From Cladocopium goreaui (Eukaryota; Sar; Dinophyceae; Suessiales; Symbiodiniaceae), in NCBI GenBank assembly GCA_947184155.2, contig CAMXCT020000912.1, forward strand, positions 17,501 through 81,500: a DNA stretch of 64,000 bases, written 5' to 3'. Positions within the stretch are counted from its first letter, which is position 1. Every line of letters starts with the position of its first letter. Below, piece by piece: positions 10,881-21,965 of the stretch. The notes beneath the pieces were generated by a model. That model searched no databases. It saw only the letters and a list, made by a program, of their open reading frames with translations, and was not told the DNA's origin. The position numbers and the translations under genes were made by a program.

Positions 10881-13800
10881 ACGATCAAAATAAAACTGAA
10901 AGTCTCCGCAGCGACGTCTGCCGGAAAATGCGTGCAACACGTAGCGAACTGCTCCAAAGCCCCGTGGAACTCCTGCATGTCCCTGACGTGAATGAGTCGT
11001 CTGCGCTTCCGTAGTGCAGAAATCTTCCAAGACGTGCAATTCTCGATGCCAATGTTCAGTTACGATTTCGGTTTCTTCACAAAGGAAAGACCACTGCGCT
11101 TCAAGGCTAAATCTACGCAAGATACCAAAGAAATCCTCTGCACTGATACCCAGTACTGCCGTATCTTCGGGAGTGGCCTCACGCACCAAGGCTTGCAGCG
11201 TCTGGCGGAAGTCTTCCCAAGTGGTAGGAATCTCTGAAGCAACCGCTCTCAGTACAGCTTCGCCTTCAGCAACCGAAGTGACCTCGAGCATGCGCATGTA
11301 GATCTCTTCAAAAATGATCAAATTATAGTCCAAGGCCACTCCATGTCGCCCTTGAGGTAAATGAGGTCCATGGCCAGGTAGAGGAGGGAGAAGTCCATCC
11401 AGGATTCGTTCTTGGTGGTCGTTCTCACTGGATCCAATGCCTGCCGCTGGAACCACATAATGATTGCGCCTCTGAAGGCTGTGTCGGCAGTAGTCTGCTC
11501 GAATTAGATGAGCTTTCAACCTGCCATAGCTGTGAAATTCTCGAAGGCAACATCCACACTGCGTCGTGTCAAATAGGCGTCGGACTGGGTGAATGTGTCC
11601 ATGTGCTCTGAACATGTGCGCTCCACACCCACCTCGAGATGCAAACTTCCTTTGACATTGCATACAACCATAAGCCGGCCCTGCCAATGTGCGCACTTCT
11701 GACGGTGGTCCTTGTACAAGGCATTGTGCTTGATGAAGTTGTTGCAAAATGGCTCTGTGGAATTGAGTCACTGAGAAAAGATTGTCTCTTTGTGCTGCTG
11801 CATGATCACCAGCTCGACGTACTAACTTCTTCCAGTAGCGCCGGTGGTCTTTCATGAGACTGACCCACGCACCAAAGTGGTGATGCGGATCCGGAAGCTT
11901 GGATGAGGATCGAAGTTGATACCACATCCACTCAAGGTCGCTCCTCACCAACTGCGTCCATTCCGTATCTGCATTGAGAAGCCCCCAAGGAACTGAGTCA
12001 GAACAGGAGTAGAGGGCCCCCAAATGTCGCAACCGTTGCTGTCGGAACAAATCAGACGGATCTGATAGGCCAGTCAGCTGCAAAACTTCTTCATCGCTGT
12101 ACAATTTGATATATGCCTGAGGAAGTAGACGTCGGTAGAGCTTCATCAATGAGGTATGCACATAATGTCGAGTGTGCTTCTCCATGAGCGTCCAGGAGTC
12201 GCATCCGTACACAAACTTACTCAAGATGAGTGTGCGGAAGAGTTCTGCTCGCCGCTGAAGAGGCAGCTGTTTGTTTTGATAGAGGACTTTCCTGTGGTGT
12301 TGGAAAGCTCCTTGAGCGATGCTGAACCGGCGTCGTGCTTCTTGTCGCATGTCCCCCCGATGGTGCAGGAGGCTTCCCAGGTGCACATAGGAGGCAACCA
12401 CCTGCACTCGTTGAACGCCTCCTTCAAGTAAAACTGGAAGACTGGAGTCCGTTTGAGGGCCAAAGAATCGCTTCCTGGCAGCTGCTGCACCATGACCTTG
12501 AAAGACCAAGAGCGCAGCTGTCTTCCCCGGTTGGAGATTGGGCGTCATTGCATAGGACTGGGATCTCTGTATGAGCAAGCCGCACAAATTGGCCGCCTTT
12601 CTCTCAAGCGTCAATGGGTCAGTGGCAGCAAAGCAAAAACAGGAGTCGTCCATCCAAGTGGGTCCAAGATAATCATCTCGACCAGTCATCTCAGTGTCTT
12701 CTGGGTCTGCGGCAATCCCTTCACATCTGAGTCCACCATGTTGGGGGATGGAGTCCAGAATGTCAAGGGGTTTGAGCTCATCCGCCAACTCATGTAAAAG
12801 ACGTGCCCAGAGGAAGCTGAAGATGAAATCCGCCCAGCAGTCTCCTGGCCGAGTGCCAAGTCGAGTACGGCAATGATCATGTTGGCCTTGAAGATGAAAA
12901 TGAGTATCTGAATGGATAGCTTGGACTACCATTTGGAGGTGTTTGGGCATACCCGCTCTTTCAATGGCGGAGGCCTTGTCCAGGTGTTGATACAATTCTC
13001 GCATGGTATCCTGCCCCAATTTGAGCCGTTGACGCATCCTTGCAATGGTCTCATCACTTGTAATGCCTCCCATTGCCATCTCTCTGACGATGCGATAAAA
13101 CGCTTCGCACAGATCTAGGAACACCATCCCCACATTGAGCCCTTGCTGCTTGCGAGACCGAAGGTAGGCTCTCGCCTGATGGACGCCTAAGGTGACCGGA
13201 ATCTTGCGCTTTCCGCCCAGCTGTTGCTTCTGTAGGAACTTCTCGAAGATGTCGGCGGAATGAGCTCGCAGACAACGATGTATCGACTTACCAATGTGAG
13301 ACGATATCAAGATGCTGCGAAAGGATCCGCAAAGATCTTTCGCGCCCTTTTGTTTCCACAGGGGGTGCAATCGACCACCCTTGTGCAGCAAGCATTCATG
13401 GCCATGCAAGAACGTCTTGAGCAAGATGGCATATGTCCTCTTAGCCAAGGCTGCTGGCGCAAGGTGGCAAAGCCTGGCATCAACTTGATCAGGCCCAGTG
13501 GCCTTTGCAACTTGTACTCTCCGATAGGCTGCTTCAAGCTCAGTGAGGCTTGGAAGATCACTGAGTTGCAGATTGATCTCTGTTGCAGAAAATCGTTTGA
13601 GGTTATCAAGCCATTCAATTCGTTGTTGATGCTCATCAAGGCGATCTCCGCCTTCCATCGTTTGGAAAAAGGATATCCAGGTGTCCAGGGCTTCGGTAGG
13701 ACTCTGACAAACTTGTCCTTGATGATTCCTCACATAGGGCAGGGTTGTGGCCTTGACCTTCTTGAGATTTGTTGGACCAATGAGGTTCTTGACTTCGTGC

Positions 13801-14477
13801 AAAATGTTCGCTGCAGGTGTGGTAGCAGTCATGCCACTCAAAATGTCTTTGAGCTGCCCATATTTGGCATGCTGAAGTCTTCCTCGCAATTGGTTGGCAC
13901 TGCAGTGGAACTTGCAGTATGCTCGGACCCGGCTGCACAGCAACCATGTGTCGTATTGCCAGAAGAAGCCACCATCCACGGAGATAGCAGTTCGAGATCG
14001 AAGAGCTGAAAAGCAGAACAGTAACATCTCTTGTTTCTGTCGCTTGGAGATGTCCTTGAGCGCTTTCTTGGTGGCTAACTTTGTCTCCCGTAATTGCCAG
14101 AGCTCTGCTGTGAAGATGGGTTTCTTCGGGGCCCGTTGTGGTTGTGGACAATGGTTGGCAACTCCATGGAGAAGGTGATGATTGAACTCATCAACATGGG
14201 ACTCAATGTCCTGTGTCCATGGGGCCGATGGAGACTCTTCAATCGCCAGCTGAACATGTTTGCTGCGCAGTCCATTGATGTCATATGTTGGAGAAGGCTT
14301 CAGCCGCGGGGCTTTTTGGGGAATGTCACATTGCTCATGCCACTGTAGCTGGACCGCTGTCGCACTGTGGTCCCAGCAACCATTGCCAAGATCAAGATCT
14401 TGCAAAACGCAGCTGTATGTACACTCATGTCTATTGTTGTACGGCAACATGATCAAGGCAGTGAAGGTGTGCTCCAT
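10876..14477 (-). CDS. LINE reverse transcriptase ORF with C-terminal zinc fingers
   Basis: An open frame of about 1,200 useful codons. The N-terminal part completes the endonuclease (DHSATAVQLQW). Reverse transcriptase follows, with motif A GMVFLDLCEAFYR and motif C TWMDDSCF; both catalytic Asp positions are present, and WMDD replaces the more usual FADD/YADD. A downstream segment with SYVHLGSLL and SKFVYGCDSW is typical of LINE RT thumb regions. Two CxxC...H fingers follow (YGCMQCQRKF and QCGCCLREF). The frame runs on to 10596, but the part below 10876 is a shadow of the methyltransferase-like frame. Confidence 0.85.
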
Positions 14478-16431
14478 TCGGACTCACCCAAGTGTCATGT
14501 GGCCCCCAATGACAGTCACTCGTCGCTGGGAGGCAAAGGTCATGTTCCGTCAAAAAGTCTTGCAAGAGAGGCGTGTTCTCATTGGATAAGAAGCCATCTT
14601 TGAAGACTACGTAATCATCACGTGGTCCTGGGTCCGCGTTGGCATCCATCAGAACGAGCAAACGCTCATAACCATGTCGGAGTCTTGCATGATTGGAGAA
14701 TGTGTGCCACCATTGCTCACGCTCTTGGAGAGAATGACCACAATGTGGGGCATGCCCTACTAGAATCTTGAGCTTCATGTAGGGTGTTTCAATCTGGACT
14801 GCAAGCATTCTTGGATCGCGATGAAGAACTTGAAAGTCCTTAGGCTTCAAGTAGTGTGCCTGTCTTCCGATCCATACATAAGGGATCTTGAGGTTCGCCC
14901 ATAGTTCAGTGCCATAGTGTCCTTTTGCAGAACCTGAACCAAGCCGTAGCACTCCATCAACCTGTCCAAATGTCTCTGGCGCCGGTGTTTCTTGCAAACC
15001 AAGGAAGTTCAAATTGTGGGAGATAAACTGCTGCCTCAGATAGTCAGTCTTCCCAGCATGACCCCATGGTCCATTGTAGAGCGAGGTGACATTGGCCGTG
15101 CCAGCACTCAAATGAAAGTTGCCTGCTCTGTGAGAGGAATTGGCCTGCACCGTGCACCGCTTGGGTTTCGACAACGGTGGCAGCTGAGGAGTGGGTGCAT
15201 GAAGCCCATTTGCGCAAAGAGGAGGTAGCCCATCCGCCTGGCTAAACAAAGTCCACATATGAGGAATGATTGGAAGCCATTGCGCGAGGACCAGACGTTG
15301 TCTTGGGTAGTAGAAACTTTTCTCTCTTTCAGTGCGTGCAAGCCAATCTGCCATTTCGTTGAATGGTTCACCTGTATGGCTGTGGATATGCTCGACTTCT
15401 AGAGCTCCTTGAGGAAGGGCTGCTTCTAGAGATTGGAATAATCCACGAAAGGTATTGAAGGAAAGAGTTCTTTCCGAGCAGCCCATGAGCCCGAGTGCTT
15501 GTCTGGTTGATGTGAGTGAGTCACTACGAAATAAGGTGTCCACTCTGGAATTCTGAGCGAGCCGCCACATGGCAGCCCAGGCTAAGGCTTCCCTCTCGGC
15601 GAGGTACGATCCTATGCCATCAGCACCAATGAAATGGTCGCTTTGGTGGTCGTAGATCACCGGCTGTGTGGTCCAACCTAATACTTCGACTTTGTGCTCT
15701 TCATCAGTCAGGGTCTCCCCTACCACAACGAAAGCCCAGGAATCTCCATGGCCTTGCTCGTCATTCCAGATTGGCGGTCCGTGCCTGTCCTTCGCCTTGG
15801 AAGATCCATCTGTGTACACAATGATGCGATCATAGTCATCAAGGCACGTAGATGCACTCATCTTGAGAGCTGCCTTGGTCACTTCTGGAAAATCGTGTCC
15901 TGCTGGATCTCGGCATAAGATGTCGTCTGCGGACGTGAACAGTTTCATGAAGTCATAAAGAGCAATGCCCAGACCAATGACACAATCATCGCCAGCTACA
16001 TCAGTTGTTGGAGTAAAGTAAGGCCCTCGTGCTCCAATCAGGTGGGTGCAGACCGGCCATGCTGGTTTGGCTCGGCTGCAAATGGTGTGTTGGACTTGTT
16101 GAACCTGCACATTCAGGAACTGGACACGGAAAAGCCCCGGCGCAAGAGACTCTACTGATTGGATGGGTGCTCTCCAATAACCACAGTCGTACAAAAAGCT
16201 CATCAGGTCAACTTCAGTCATCACTTTCGCCTGCGAGTGGAGGAGTTGGCCTTCTGGATCCGTGGTGTCAGTATGGCAGAGCATATAGTGGTTCATGCCT
16301 GCTTCTGTACTCCATCCGCTCGGAAAACAGAGCAACATCATGTTCGCCAAATCGGTATACATCACATCTGTGACCCCAACAGTGCAACTCCGTGACAACA
16401 TCATTTTCGCACCATGGAGACTGGCACTCAA
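14431..16431 (-). CDS. LINE RNase H plus AP-endonuclease ORF
   Basis: An open frame of 666 codons. RNase H comes first (about residues 205-370): IIVYTDGSS, EREALAWAA, FRSDSLTS and NEMADWLA supply the D-E-D-D set, with a His in HSHTGEP. The AP-type endonuclease follows (about residues 445-666): TANVTSL, FLGLQET, VLMDANAD and CLDHV carry the N, E, D/N and DH positions of the family. The last part of the endonuclease continues in the next frame. Both catalytic sets look intact. Confidence 0.85.
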   Translation of the reverse strand: MSASLHGAKMMLSRSCTVGVTDVMYTDLANMMLLCFPSGWSTEAGMNHYMLCHTDTTDPEGQLLHSQAKVMTEVDLMSFLYDCGYWRAPIQSVESLAPGLFRVQFLNVQVQQVQHTICSRAKPAWPVCTHLIGARGPYFTPTTDVAGDDCVIGLGIALYDFMKLFTSADDILCRDPAGHDFPEVTKAALKMSASTCLDDYDRIIVYTDGSSKAKDRHGPPIWNDEQGHGDSWAFVVVGETLTDEEHKVEVLGWTTQPVIYDHQSDHFIGADGIGSYLAEREALAWAAMWRLAQNSRVDTLFRSDSLTSTRQALGLMGCSERTLSFNTFRGLFQSLEAALPQGALEVEHIHSHTGEPFNEMADWLARTEREKSFYYPRQRLVLAQWLPIIPHMWTLFSQADGLPPLCANGLHAPTPQLPPLSKPKRCTVQANSSHRAGNFHLSAGTANVTSLYNGPWGHAGKTDYLRQQFISHNLNFLGLQETPAPETFGQVDGVLRLGSGSAKGHYGTELWANLKIPYVWIGRQAHYLKPKDFQVLHRDPRMLAVQIETPYMKLKILVGHAPHCGHSLQEREQWWHTFSNHARLRHGYERLLVLMDANADPGPRDDYVVFKDGFLSNENTPLLQDFLTEHDLCLPATSDCHWGPHDTWVSPNGAHLHCLDHVAVQQ

Positions 16432-17905
16432 TATAAGTTGGTAGAGGAGCTATCTCTGCACCCTTGATGAGGCGAATGGCCACTGTTGCTGTCTCCGCAG
16501 TCTGGTAGTCAATCTCCTCCTCCTCAATGGGCAGTAGGTTTTCCAAGGTGAGTTGGACTGGTTGACGAACTGCCTGGATCTGCAGCAGGGATACATGATT
16601 TTCCGTGGCATCTGCTGAAGCTATGGAAGAATGTGGGCTGTTGTCATCGAGATGTCGCGCAATCACAGTGAGCGCATTGCCATTACGAAGATGTGCAAAG
16701 CCTTCCTGCATGATGATGTCATTTCCCCACCAAATCTCATACTGAATGTGATGTAGGAGTCCAAGTTGATCATCCCATCCTGCTGCCTGTAAAACGCTGC
16801 TCTGCGTCGCTGGGTGCGCAAGAGTGTCAACGAATTGCAAAGGTTGGGAGGTAGATCTTTCTGTGTTGGAAGCAGTAAAATGGAGACTTCGTCGATCTGG
16901 CATTGGTTGCTGGATCACCAAAACGTGTGGTGCTGGATGATCTTCCCAGAAAGTTGTCTGTGGCTGTGGCTGAATCATATGAAGATGGAAGACTTCATCT
17001 GGATCTGCTCGATCGTCCCAAGCTTCAATGAGCCGAGTCATCCATTGGGACAAATCACTGGGCAGCTGGACAGCACGAGCTTCTGGGCAACGTGGCCAGC
17101 GTTCTGTGTCAGCATACCAGGTCATGACTTGTAGATGACCTTCAGCTTCAATGGTCTGATGTTCCCAAATACCTCGTAACTCTGTGAGGCATTGGTTGAC
17201 ATCTCCAAGTCTGAGCTCAATGAAACCCTCCGGATGTTCTGGAGGCTGTTGATCTGGCTGCTGGTCAGTGGTGTAGATCCTGTCTGATGCAACTCCGCCT
17301 TCAGGTAGTTTACATTGAAGTGGTCGTGTCTGTTGACCCCATGGCCGGTGAGTATGAGCCACCTGCTCACCTGTTGGGCGCACATGGGGCTGTTGAAGCA
17401 TCATGACGATGTCCTCATTGTCTTGGCTAGAATACCCAATGTTCATGGTGTCAACTGACAATTGAAGATGTGTGCCCGAAAGGATGTGCACCGAGAAGCC
17501 AGGCTGTAGATAAAATCCCGCCCAAGCCAATCTGCAAATAACCTGAGGCTGTCCACATAGATAAGTCATTTCAGTCTGAGTGAGAAACGGCTCAATTGTC
17601 ATGGGTTGTTCAAAGATGGCTGCAAAACGTACTGGTAGTCCCTGAGGACTGCCAGGACCTAGTCGGCTGAAAAGGCAGCCTGCTTGTGTAGGTAGGATAT
17701 CTTGCAGGAGAATCAGATGCCCTCCATGTCGCTGATCTGAGGTCCCTGGCTGTACTGGAACAATTGTTGCAATGTGCATGGCATCAACTCTGTCAGACCA
17801 TACATGCCGGAGGTGGCTGATCCACGTGCTTACATCTGGAGGTAGAGCTGCCAGCCTGGGAACTTCATCGATGGAATCCTCTATTGCTGAGAAACCATGT
17901 GTCAA
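16268..17905 (-). CDS. LINE middle region, part 3 (no known domain)
   Basis: An open frame of 545 codons without a recognised domain. It is rich in Gln, His and Trp. A repeated layout occurs, with an Asp/Trp phrase, then a phrase like VPVQPGT or MIQPQPQ, then HLILLQ or HVLVIQQ. This suggests two or more copies of a degenerate module of about 130 residues. It links by frameshift to the RNase H ORF on one side and to the 322-codon ORF on the other. Confidence 0.55.
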   Translation of the reverse strand: MTHGFSAIEDSIDEVPRLAALPPDVSTWISHLRHVWSDRVDAMHIATIVPVQPGTSDQRHGGHLILLQDILPTQAGCLFSRLGPGSPQGLPVRFAAIFEQPMTIEPFLTQTEMTYLCGQPQVICRLAWAGFYLQPGFSVHILSGTHLQLSVDTMNIGYSSQDNEDIVMMLQQPHVRPTGEQVAHTHRPWGQQTRPLQCKLPEGGVASDRIYTTDQQPDQQPPEHPEGFIELRLGDVNQCLTELRGIWEHQTIEAEGHLQVMTWYADTERWPRCPEARAVQLPSDLSQWMTRLIEAWDDRADPDEVFHLHMIQPQPQTTFWEDHPAPHVLVIQQPMPDRRSLHFTASNTERSTSQPLQFVDTLAHPATQSSVLQAAGWDDQLGLLHHIQYEIWWGNDIIMQEGFAHLRNGNALTVIARHLDDNSPHSSIASADATENHVSLLQIQAVRQPVQLTLENLLPIEEEEIDYQTAETATVAIRLIKGAEIAPLPTYIECQSPWCENDVVTELHCWGHRCDVYRFGEHDVALFSERMEYRSRHEPLYALPY

Positions 17906-18833
17906 AGAGCATCACTTCAGAGCGATCAGGAAAACGTTGCCGAAGATGTGGCCGATCCCAGAGGGCTCGCAATTGCTCTTGAAGAGCATGGGGCAAAAGG
18001 TCGCGAGGTGGCCGTCTCTCACGAATGGATCTCATCTGAATGGGACAGTGCGGCGCCGAAGCTCCAGAAAAATGACCTCCATCAGTGATAATAATGCTCG
18101 CCTGTACTTGGAATAAGGCAGCATGTTCCTCTGATGCAGGTTGACATTCTTGACCAAAGAGATAGTCCATGTCATCGTCCGGGCTCCATGGTAGATGAAA
18201 TCTGACATAGTCTCCATGGGAGAGCTGTAAGAGATGATTGGCTTCAATGTCAATCACATGGTGGTTGTGCCAAAGAGAACATCTCCTGTATCGGGGAGAA
18301 CAATGTCCCTCATACCCCAAAAGTCTGATGATTGAGATGGCATTGCTCCTGTGTGGAAGCCAAAAACCTCTGCGTACAATCCGCATTGCAGCACCACGAT
18401 GATCTGGACGGTATTCAATGTCAACCAAGATCAGGCGTAACAGCGTCGAGCTGGGTACGTCCTGTTCTCGTTGAAGAAGAAAACACTCAAGTTCTTCTTG
18501 TGCCAGATCTTGTGGAGTAGCCGCTACATGATAGACCTGTGTGACTTGCTCTTCTGGGATTGGGATGGAGAAAGCCTGCGCAATCTTTTGAACTCGAAGG
18601 TGAGCATCTGTCCAGGGCACATCAACTTGTACTGCTTGTCCATCTACGGTGTAGACAATCGCTAAACGCCAGTTCTCTCCCTCATCCACATTGGATTGGT
18701 CTGAGGAAGCTGCAGACCTGCTTCTGGTGGTGGAGGATGAACTGGCTGCTTGGTATGTTGCAAATAACTGGGCACTGGAGCGTGCCATGAAATGTACGGC
18801 ATCATCATCTTCTGGGAAGCGCATCTGAGGCAC
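17865..18833 (-). CDS. LINE middle region, part 2 (no known domain)
   Basis: An open frame of 322 codons. It begins with a Ser/Thr-rich linker and continues with WRLAIVYTVDGQAVQVDVPW and similar beta-rich sequence. The same Trp/Gln/His style as the neighbouring frames shows it is part of the same polyprotein. Confidence 0.5.
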   Translation of the reverse strand: MPQMRFPEDDDAVHFMARSSAQLFATYQAASSSSTTRSRSAASSDQSNVDEGENWRLAIVYTVDGQAVQVDVPWTDAHLRVQKIAQAFSIPIPEEQVTQVYHVAATPQDLAQEELECFLLQREQDVPSSTLLRLILVDIEYRPDHRGAAMRIVRRGFWLPHRSNAISIIRLLGYEGHCSPRYRRCSLWHNHHVIDIEANHLLQLSHGDYVRFHLPWSPDDDMDYLFGQECQPASEEHAALFQVQASIIITDGGHFSGASAPHCPIQMRSIRERRPPRDLLPHALQEQLRALWDRPHLRQRFPDRSEVMLFDTWFLSNRGFHR

Positions 18834-20079
18834 AGGATCTGCACGAAATCGCGAACAGAAGATAGCTTCCCACTCTTGGTCCGTATAAGCCTTGGAGGGA
18901 TGCGGACCACAATGCCAAGTCCATCTACCAGGCGCATCGGTCTGGTCTGATCAAACTCGAAAGGACCAGCTTTGATAGTGCAGAATCCATATCCTTGTTG
19001 TTGTACTTCTTCGCAAGCTTGTAGAGCTCCTGCATGCCATAGGAAGTCCCTGGGAGAGGTGAGATGTCCAAGGGAATGTGCCGACTCAACTCTTCTGGTT
19101 GTAGGAATATCGTCATACATCGCAGAAACAACACAAGCAACTTGACGGGGAACAGGATGTTGTGTGAGCAGCACTGTTGCTGCAACGCCTCTTGTAACTG
19201 GAAGAGGGTGCTCAGGCTGTACCAGATGAATGTCCATTGGTGCATTCTCATCTACAAAGTCTTCCCAGACAAAACGGAAATCTCTCTCCCAATCCACATA
19301 ATCTCGGTCAATGCGCAATGGTCGAGAAATGTGTTGGTGAGGGTGATGCCGGTGACTGATGTAGAAGGACTGCAAATACAAAACTGGACCTTCCTCTTCC
19401 ATCTCAACTGCTCCTTCGGCTTGTAGTAAATCCCACAATTGGGTAACCCAGGCAGGAAAGAACCGCAATGGTGGTCTGTGAGGATCTCTTTGCCGACCTG
19501 GTGGATGTTCGCCTTCAGAGCCATCAGACGGGTCTAACATTTGTGGATCTTCTTGTCGATTCGGTTTCATCTGAATTGGATCACCTTTGGGAACTGCTAC
19601 AATGGGAACATGTAGTGTAGGCATGATGTGTTCTGGCAGAAACACAGCGCTGAATGAGGATGCTGAATCATCTTCTGGCTTCATGATGGTAGAGAACTCT
19701 CCTCCTCTCAGAAGCCCCGCTGCCCATGGCATCTGTCCATGTCCAAGGCAGGATTCCAAAACAATGGTGGAATACATAGTAAGGTCGTTCTCACTGCCGA
19801 TGAAGATGTCTGTGAAAGGATGAACCCCTAATCTTCTCACAGGTCGGCATGGACGAGATTCTGATGTGCGCACTTCGCCAAGATGAGGACCATGAACGCC
19901 GTCGTAAACCCCAAGCTCAAAAGCTAACGATCGCGCTTGTTCAATGGCTCTGCATTCATTGACAAAGTTCTCTTCCTGGAGAATGCTATGTGTCCATTTC
20001 ATGACAACTGGCACTTGGGAAGGTTGCACGTGGTCAAAACTCAGCCACGGCTTCAGGTTGGCATACTCTGGAGTCATAC
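18662..20079 (-). CDS. LINE middle region, part 1 (no known domain)
   Basis: The productive part of a 611-codon frame. From about 20079 the text reads MTPEYANLKPWLSF and onward; before that the same frame only shadows ORF1. It contains another copy of the module (DIHLVQPEHPLP followed by ATVLLTQHPVP). No catalytic signature recognised. Confidence 0.5.
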
Positions 20080-21304
20080 TCAACCAGCCTTGCCAAAATG
20101 CGATGAACCATCGCCAGGCACTTGTGGCATGTCGTGATCTTCTGGTCGAAGTGCGGTGCGAGGCCTTTTGGCCACATGCGCATCCTCTTCCACAAGAGTC
20201 TCTGCTTCCTTGTGTAGGTTCTGGAGAGATGTTGCCAGACCTTGCATAGTCTCTGTGAGCTTGCTGGCTATCGAGGTCCCTGCTGTGGTCTCGTTCTCGC
20301 CCTCCACAAGCTCGTCGTCCGAAGGGTGCAAGACCTCCCCAGCATCTAGCTTGGCGTTCTCGAGCTCGGACTTGGCCATGAGAAAGGTCTCTCTTGCCCC
20401 TGTCACCTGCTCTTGAAGTTTCCGCTCTTGCTCGACAAACTGATCTGCATAGGACTGCCACATCTGTACTGCATCTGCAAGAAATTTCTTCCAGCATGCG
20501 TGATGCTGGCTTCTGGCCATAACAGCTTGATCATACTCCTCGCGGGATTTGTCCAAAGCTGTGACAGCTGCGTGCAGATCCTTTGTCGACTGCTTGCCAT
20601 ACTTGAGCAACATGGCTTGCACCTTCTTCTGCATGTCTTCCGGTAACTCGGCCTGTCTTCCTCGCATCATGGACATCAATCCACGAACACCCGGATCGCT
20701 CATAGAGCTCGCAGGTGCCTTGGGAACTGATGTGCATGGTGCTGCAGGCATACTCGGCATAGTTGGCACATACATCGTTGTCGGTGCCGGTGCTGGTGTT
20801 GGCAAAACTGGTGCAGGCATCTTGGCCCCTGCAGGCATACTCATTTGCCAAGGAGTATCTGGAGGTGGCAATGGTGGTAGATGTCCTGTCATGTTCATCT
20901 GCGGAAATGGATATGCCATCTGTGGGTACATCTGCATATTTGGACCCATCATGGTTGGTGCAGGCGGCATCATAGGCAACACCGGCTGCTGCATTGGTTG
21001 ACCCTGATTCCCCTGGTTCTTGGGGGTCTTGTTGCCTTTGGCACTCTTGGAACGTTGCCTTGGTGATGGCGTCCGTCCTCGGTTGCCCTGGGACTGTTGC
21101 CATTGAGACCAATCTGGCTGAGATTGCCATGGGGCTGCATTGTGGTTGACCTTGTCCCTGTGTGGTTTGCTTTGTCCCATGCACATAGGACGAGTCGATC
21201 ACATTCTGCCAGGGTTGATGACAGGTCTGGCAATACTGTGCGCTCTGTTTGCGCAGCTGTTTGCAGAATCTGCATCGCCACGGAGTCTTGGTATCGCCCG
21301 ACAT
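20080..21304 (-). CDS. LINE ORF1-like: zinc ribbon plus Pro/Met-rich and coiled-coil region
   Basis: Starting at 21304 the protein has WRCRFCKQLRKQSAQYC then CHQPW, a CxxC...CxxC zinc ribbon of RanBP2-like style. A single frame change near 21170-21186 leads into a Gln/Pro/Met-rich region (21186-20080, 368 codons). That region contains a basic SPRQRSKSAKG patch, a long proline/methionine stretch, then a charged helical segment that could form a coiled coil. It probably serves as the RNA-binding component of the element. Confidence 0.65.
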
Positions 21305-21309
21305 TGCTG

Positions 21310-21850
21310 TGACCAGCCTGCGAAGGAAAACCAGATCTCGTGAGTGATGTACCTGGAGAATTGCAAAAATGCTCGAAAGTCTCTCCTTGGATAGCTTGAT
21401 GATACCTCGTCGATGGAGATGCCAAGCTCTGCGTGCAGCAGCCCTCTTGCGTCGGAGGTGTCTGCGAACTGTGGCAGTCGCCGTACTGGTAGTTCACGAG
21501 GATCAAAAGGCCCTTGGCAGAAGTGTCCACCTGGAAGACCAAAAAGAGCACAAGCACCAATGAGAGGAAGGAGCCCCCAACCATAAACCACTCTAGCCGA
21601 ACTTGTCGCAGGTGATCACCGGGAACCCCGGGAGAGCACAGGCTACGCGAGGATCTCCAACGCACCCAGGGTTTTGTTTAGACTGGTGCCGGGACACCAG
21701 TGAGTCAGCGCACGTTGCAAAGGCAGCTGCAATGCCGCCGGTGGGAAGCCGCGCGAAATCCCACTAAGGAAAAGGTCCCTAGCTAAGCACGAAGGGGGGT
21801 AGTACTTCCTTCGGCCTAGCACAGAGCCGATACCTTGTTTTCAACTAGCA
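21310..21850 (-). other. Presumed 5' untranslated region of the LINE
   Basis: A G+C-rich stretch without a convincing frame between the zinc-ribbon start and the AT microsatellite. An internal promoter would be expected here for an LINE; none is recognisable by eye. Confidence 0.35.
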
Positions 21851-21874
21851 AACAGCGCACCTCCGCTAATTGAT

Positions 21875-21965
21875 GTATATATATATATATATCAATATAT
21901 ATATATATATCAATATATATATATATATATATATTAAATATTATATTATATATATATATCATATC
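21875..21965. repeat. AT dinucleotide microsatellite
   Basis: About 90 bases of almost pure (AT)n with a few CA interruptions, adjoining the 5' end of the LINE. It may be the insertion target. Confidence 0.9.

Larger units (their letters stand above)
10094..21850 (-). mobile_element. LINE-like non-LTR retrotransposon inserted antisense in a CLC intron
   Basis: An about 11.7 kb element read on the minus strand. Order from its 5' end: zinc-ribbon plus Pro/Met-rich coiled-coil ORF, a long region with no known domain, RNase H, AP-type endonuclease, reverse transcriptase, two C2H2-like fingers, and a methyltransferase-like tail. Long open frames remain, with only a handful of frame changes, so insertion or inactivation is fairly recent. 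The 5' flank (about 21310-21850) is G+C-rich and noncoding, and the element ends against an AT microsatellite. Target-site duplications were not resolved. RNase H placed before the endonuclease differs from the usual EN-RT-RNase H order of LINEs. Confidence 0.85.

Noticed and set aside
12453..14348. + strand frames opposite the LINE reverse transcriptase
   Set aside because: They are shadows of the long minus-strand coding frames.
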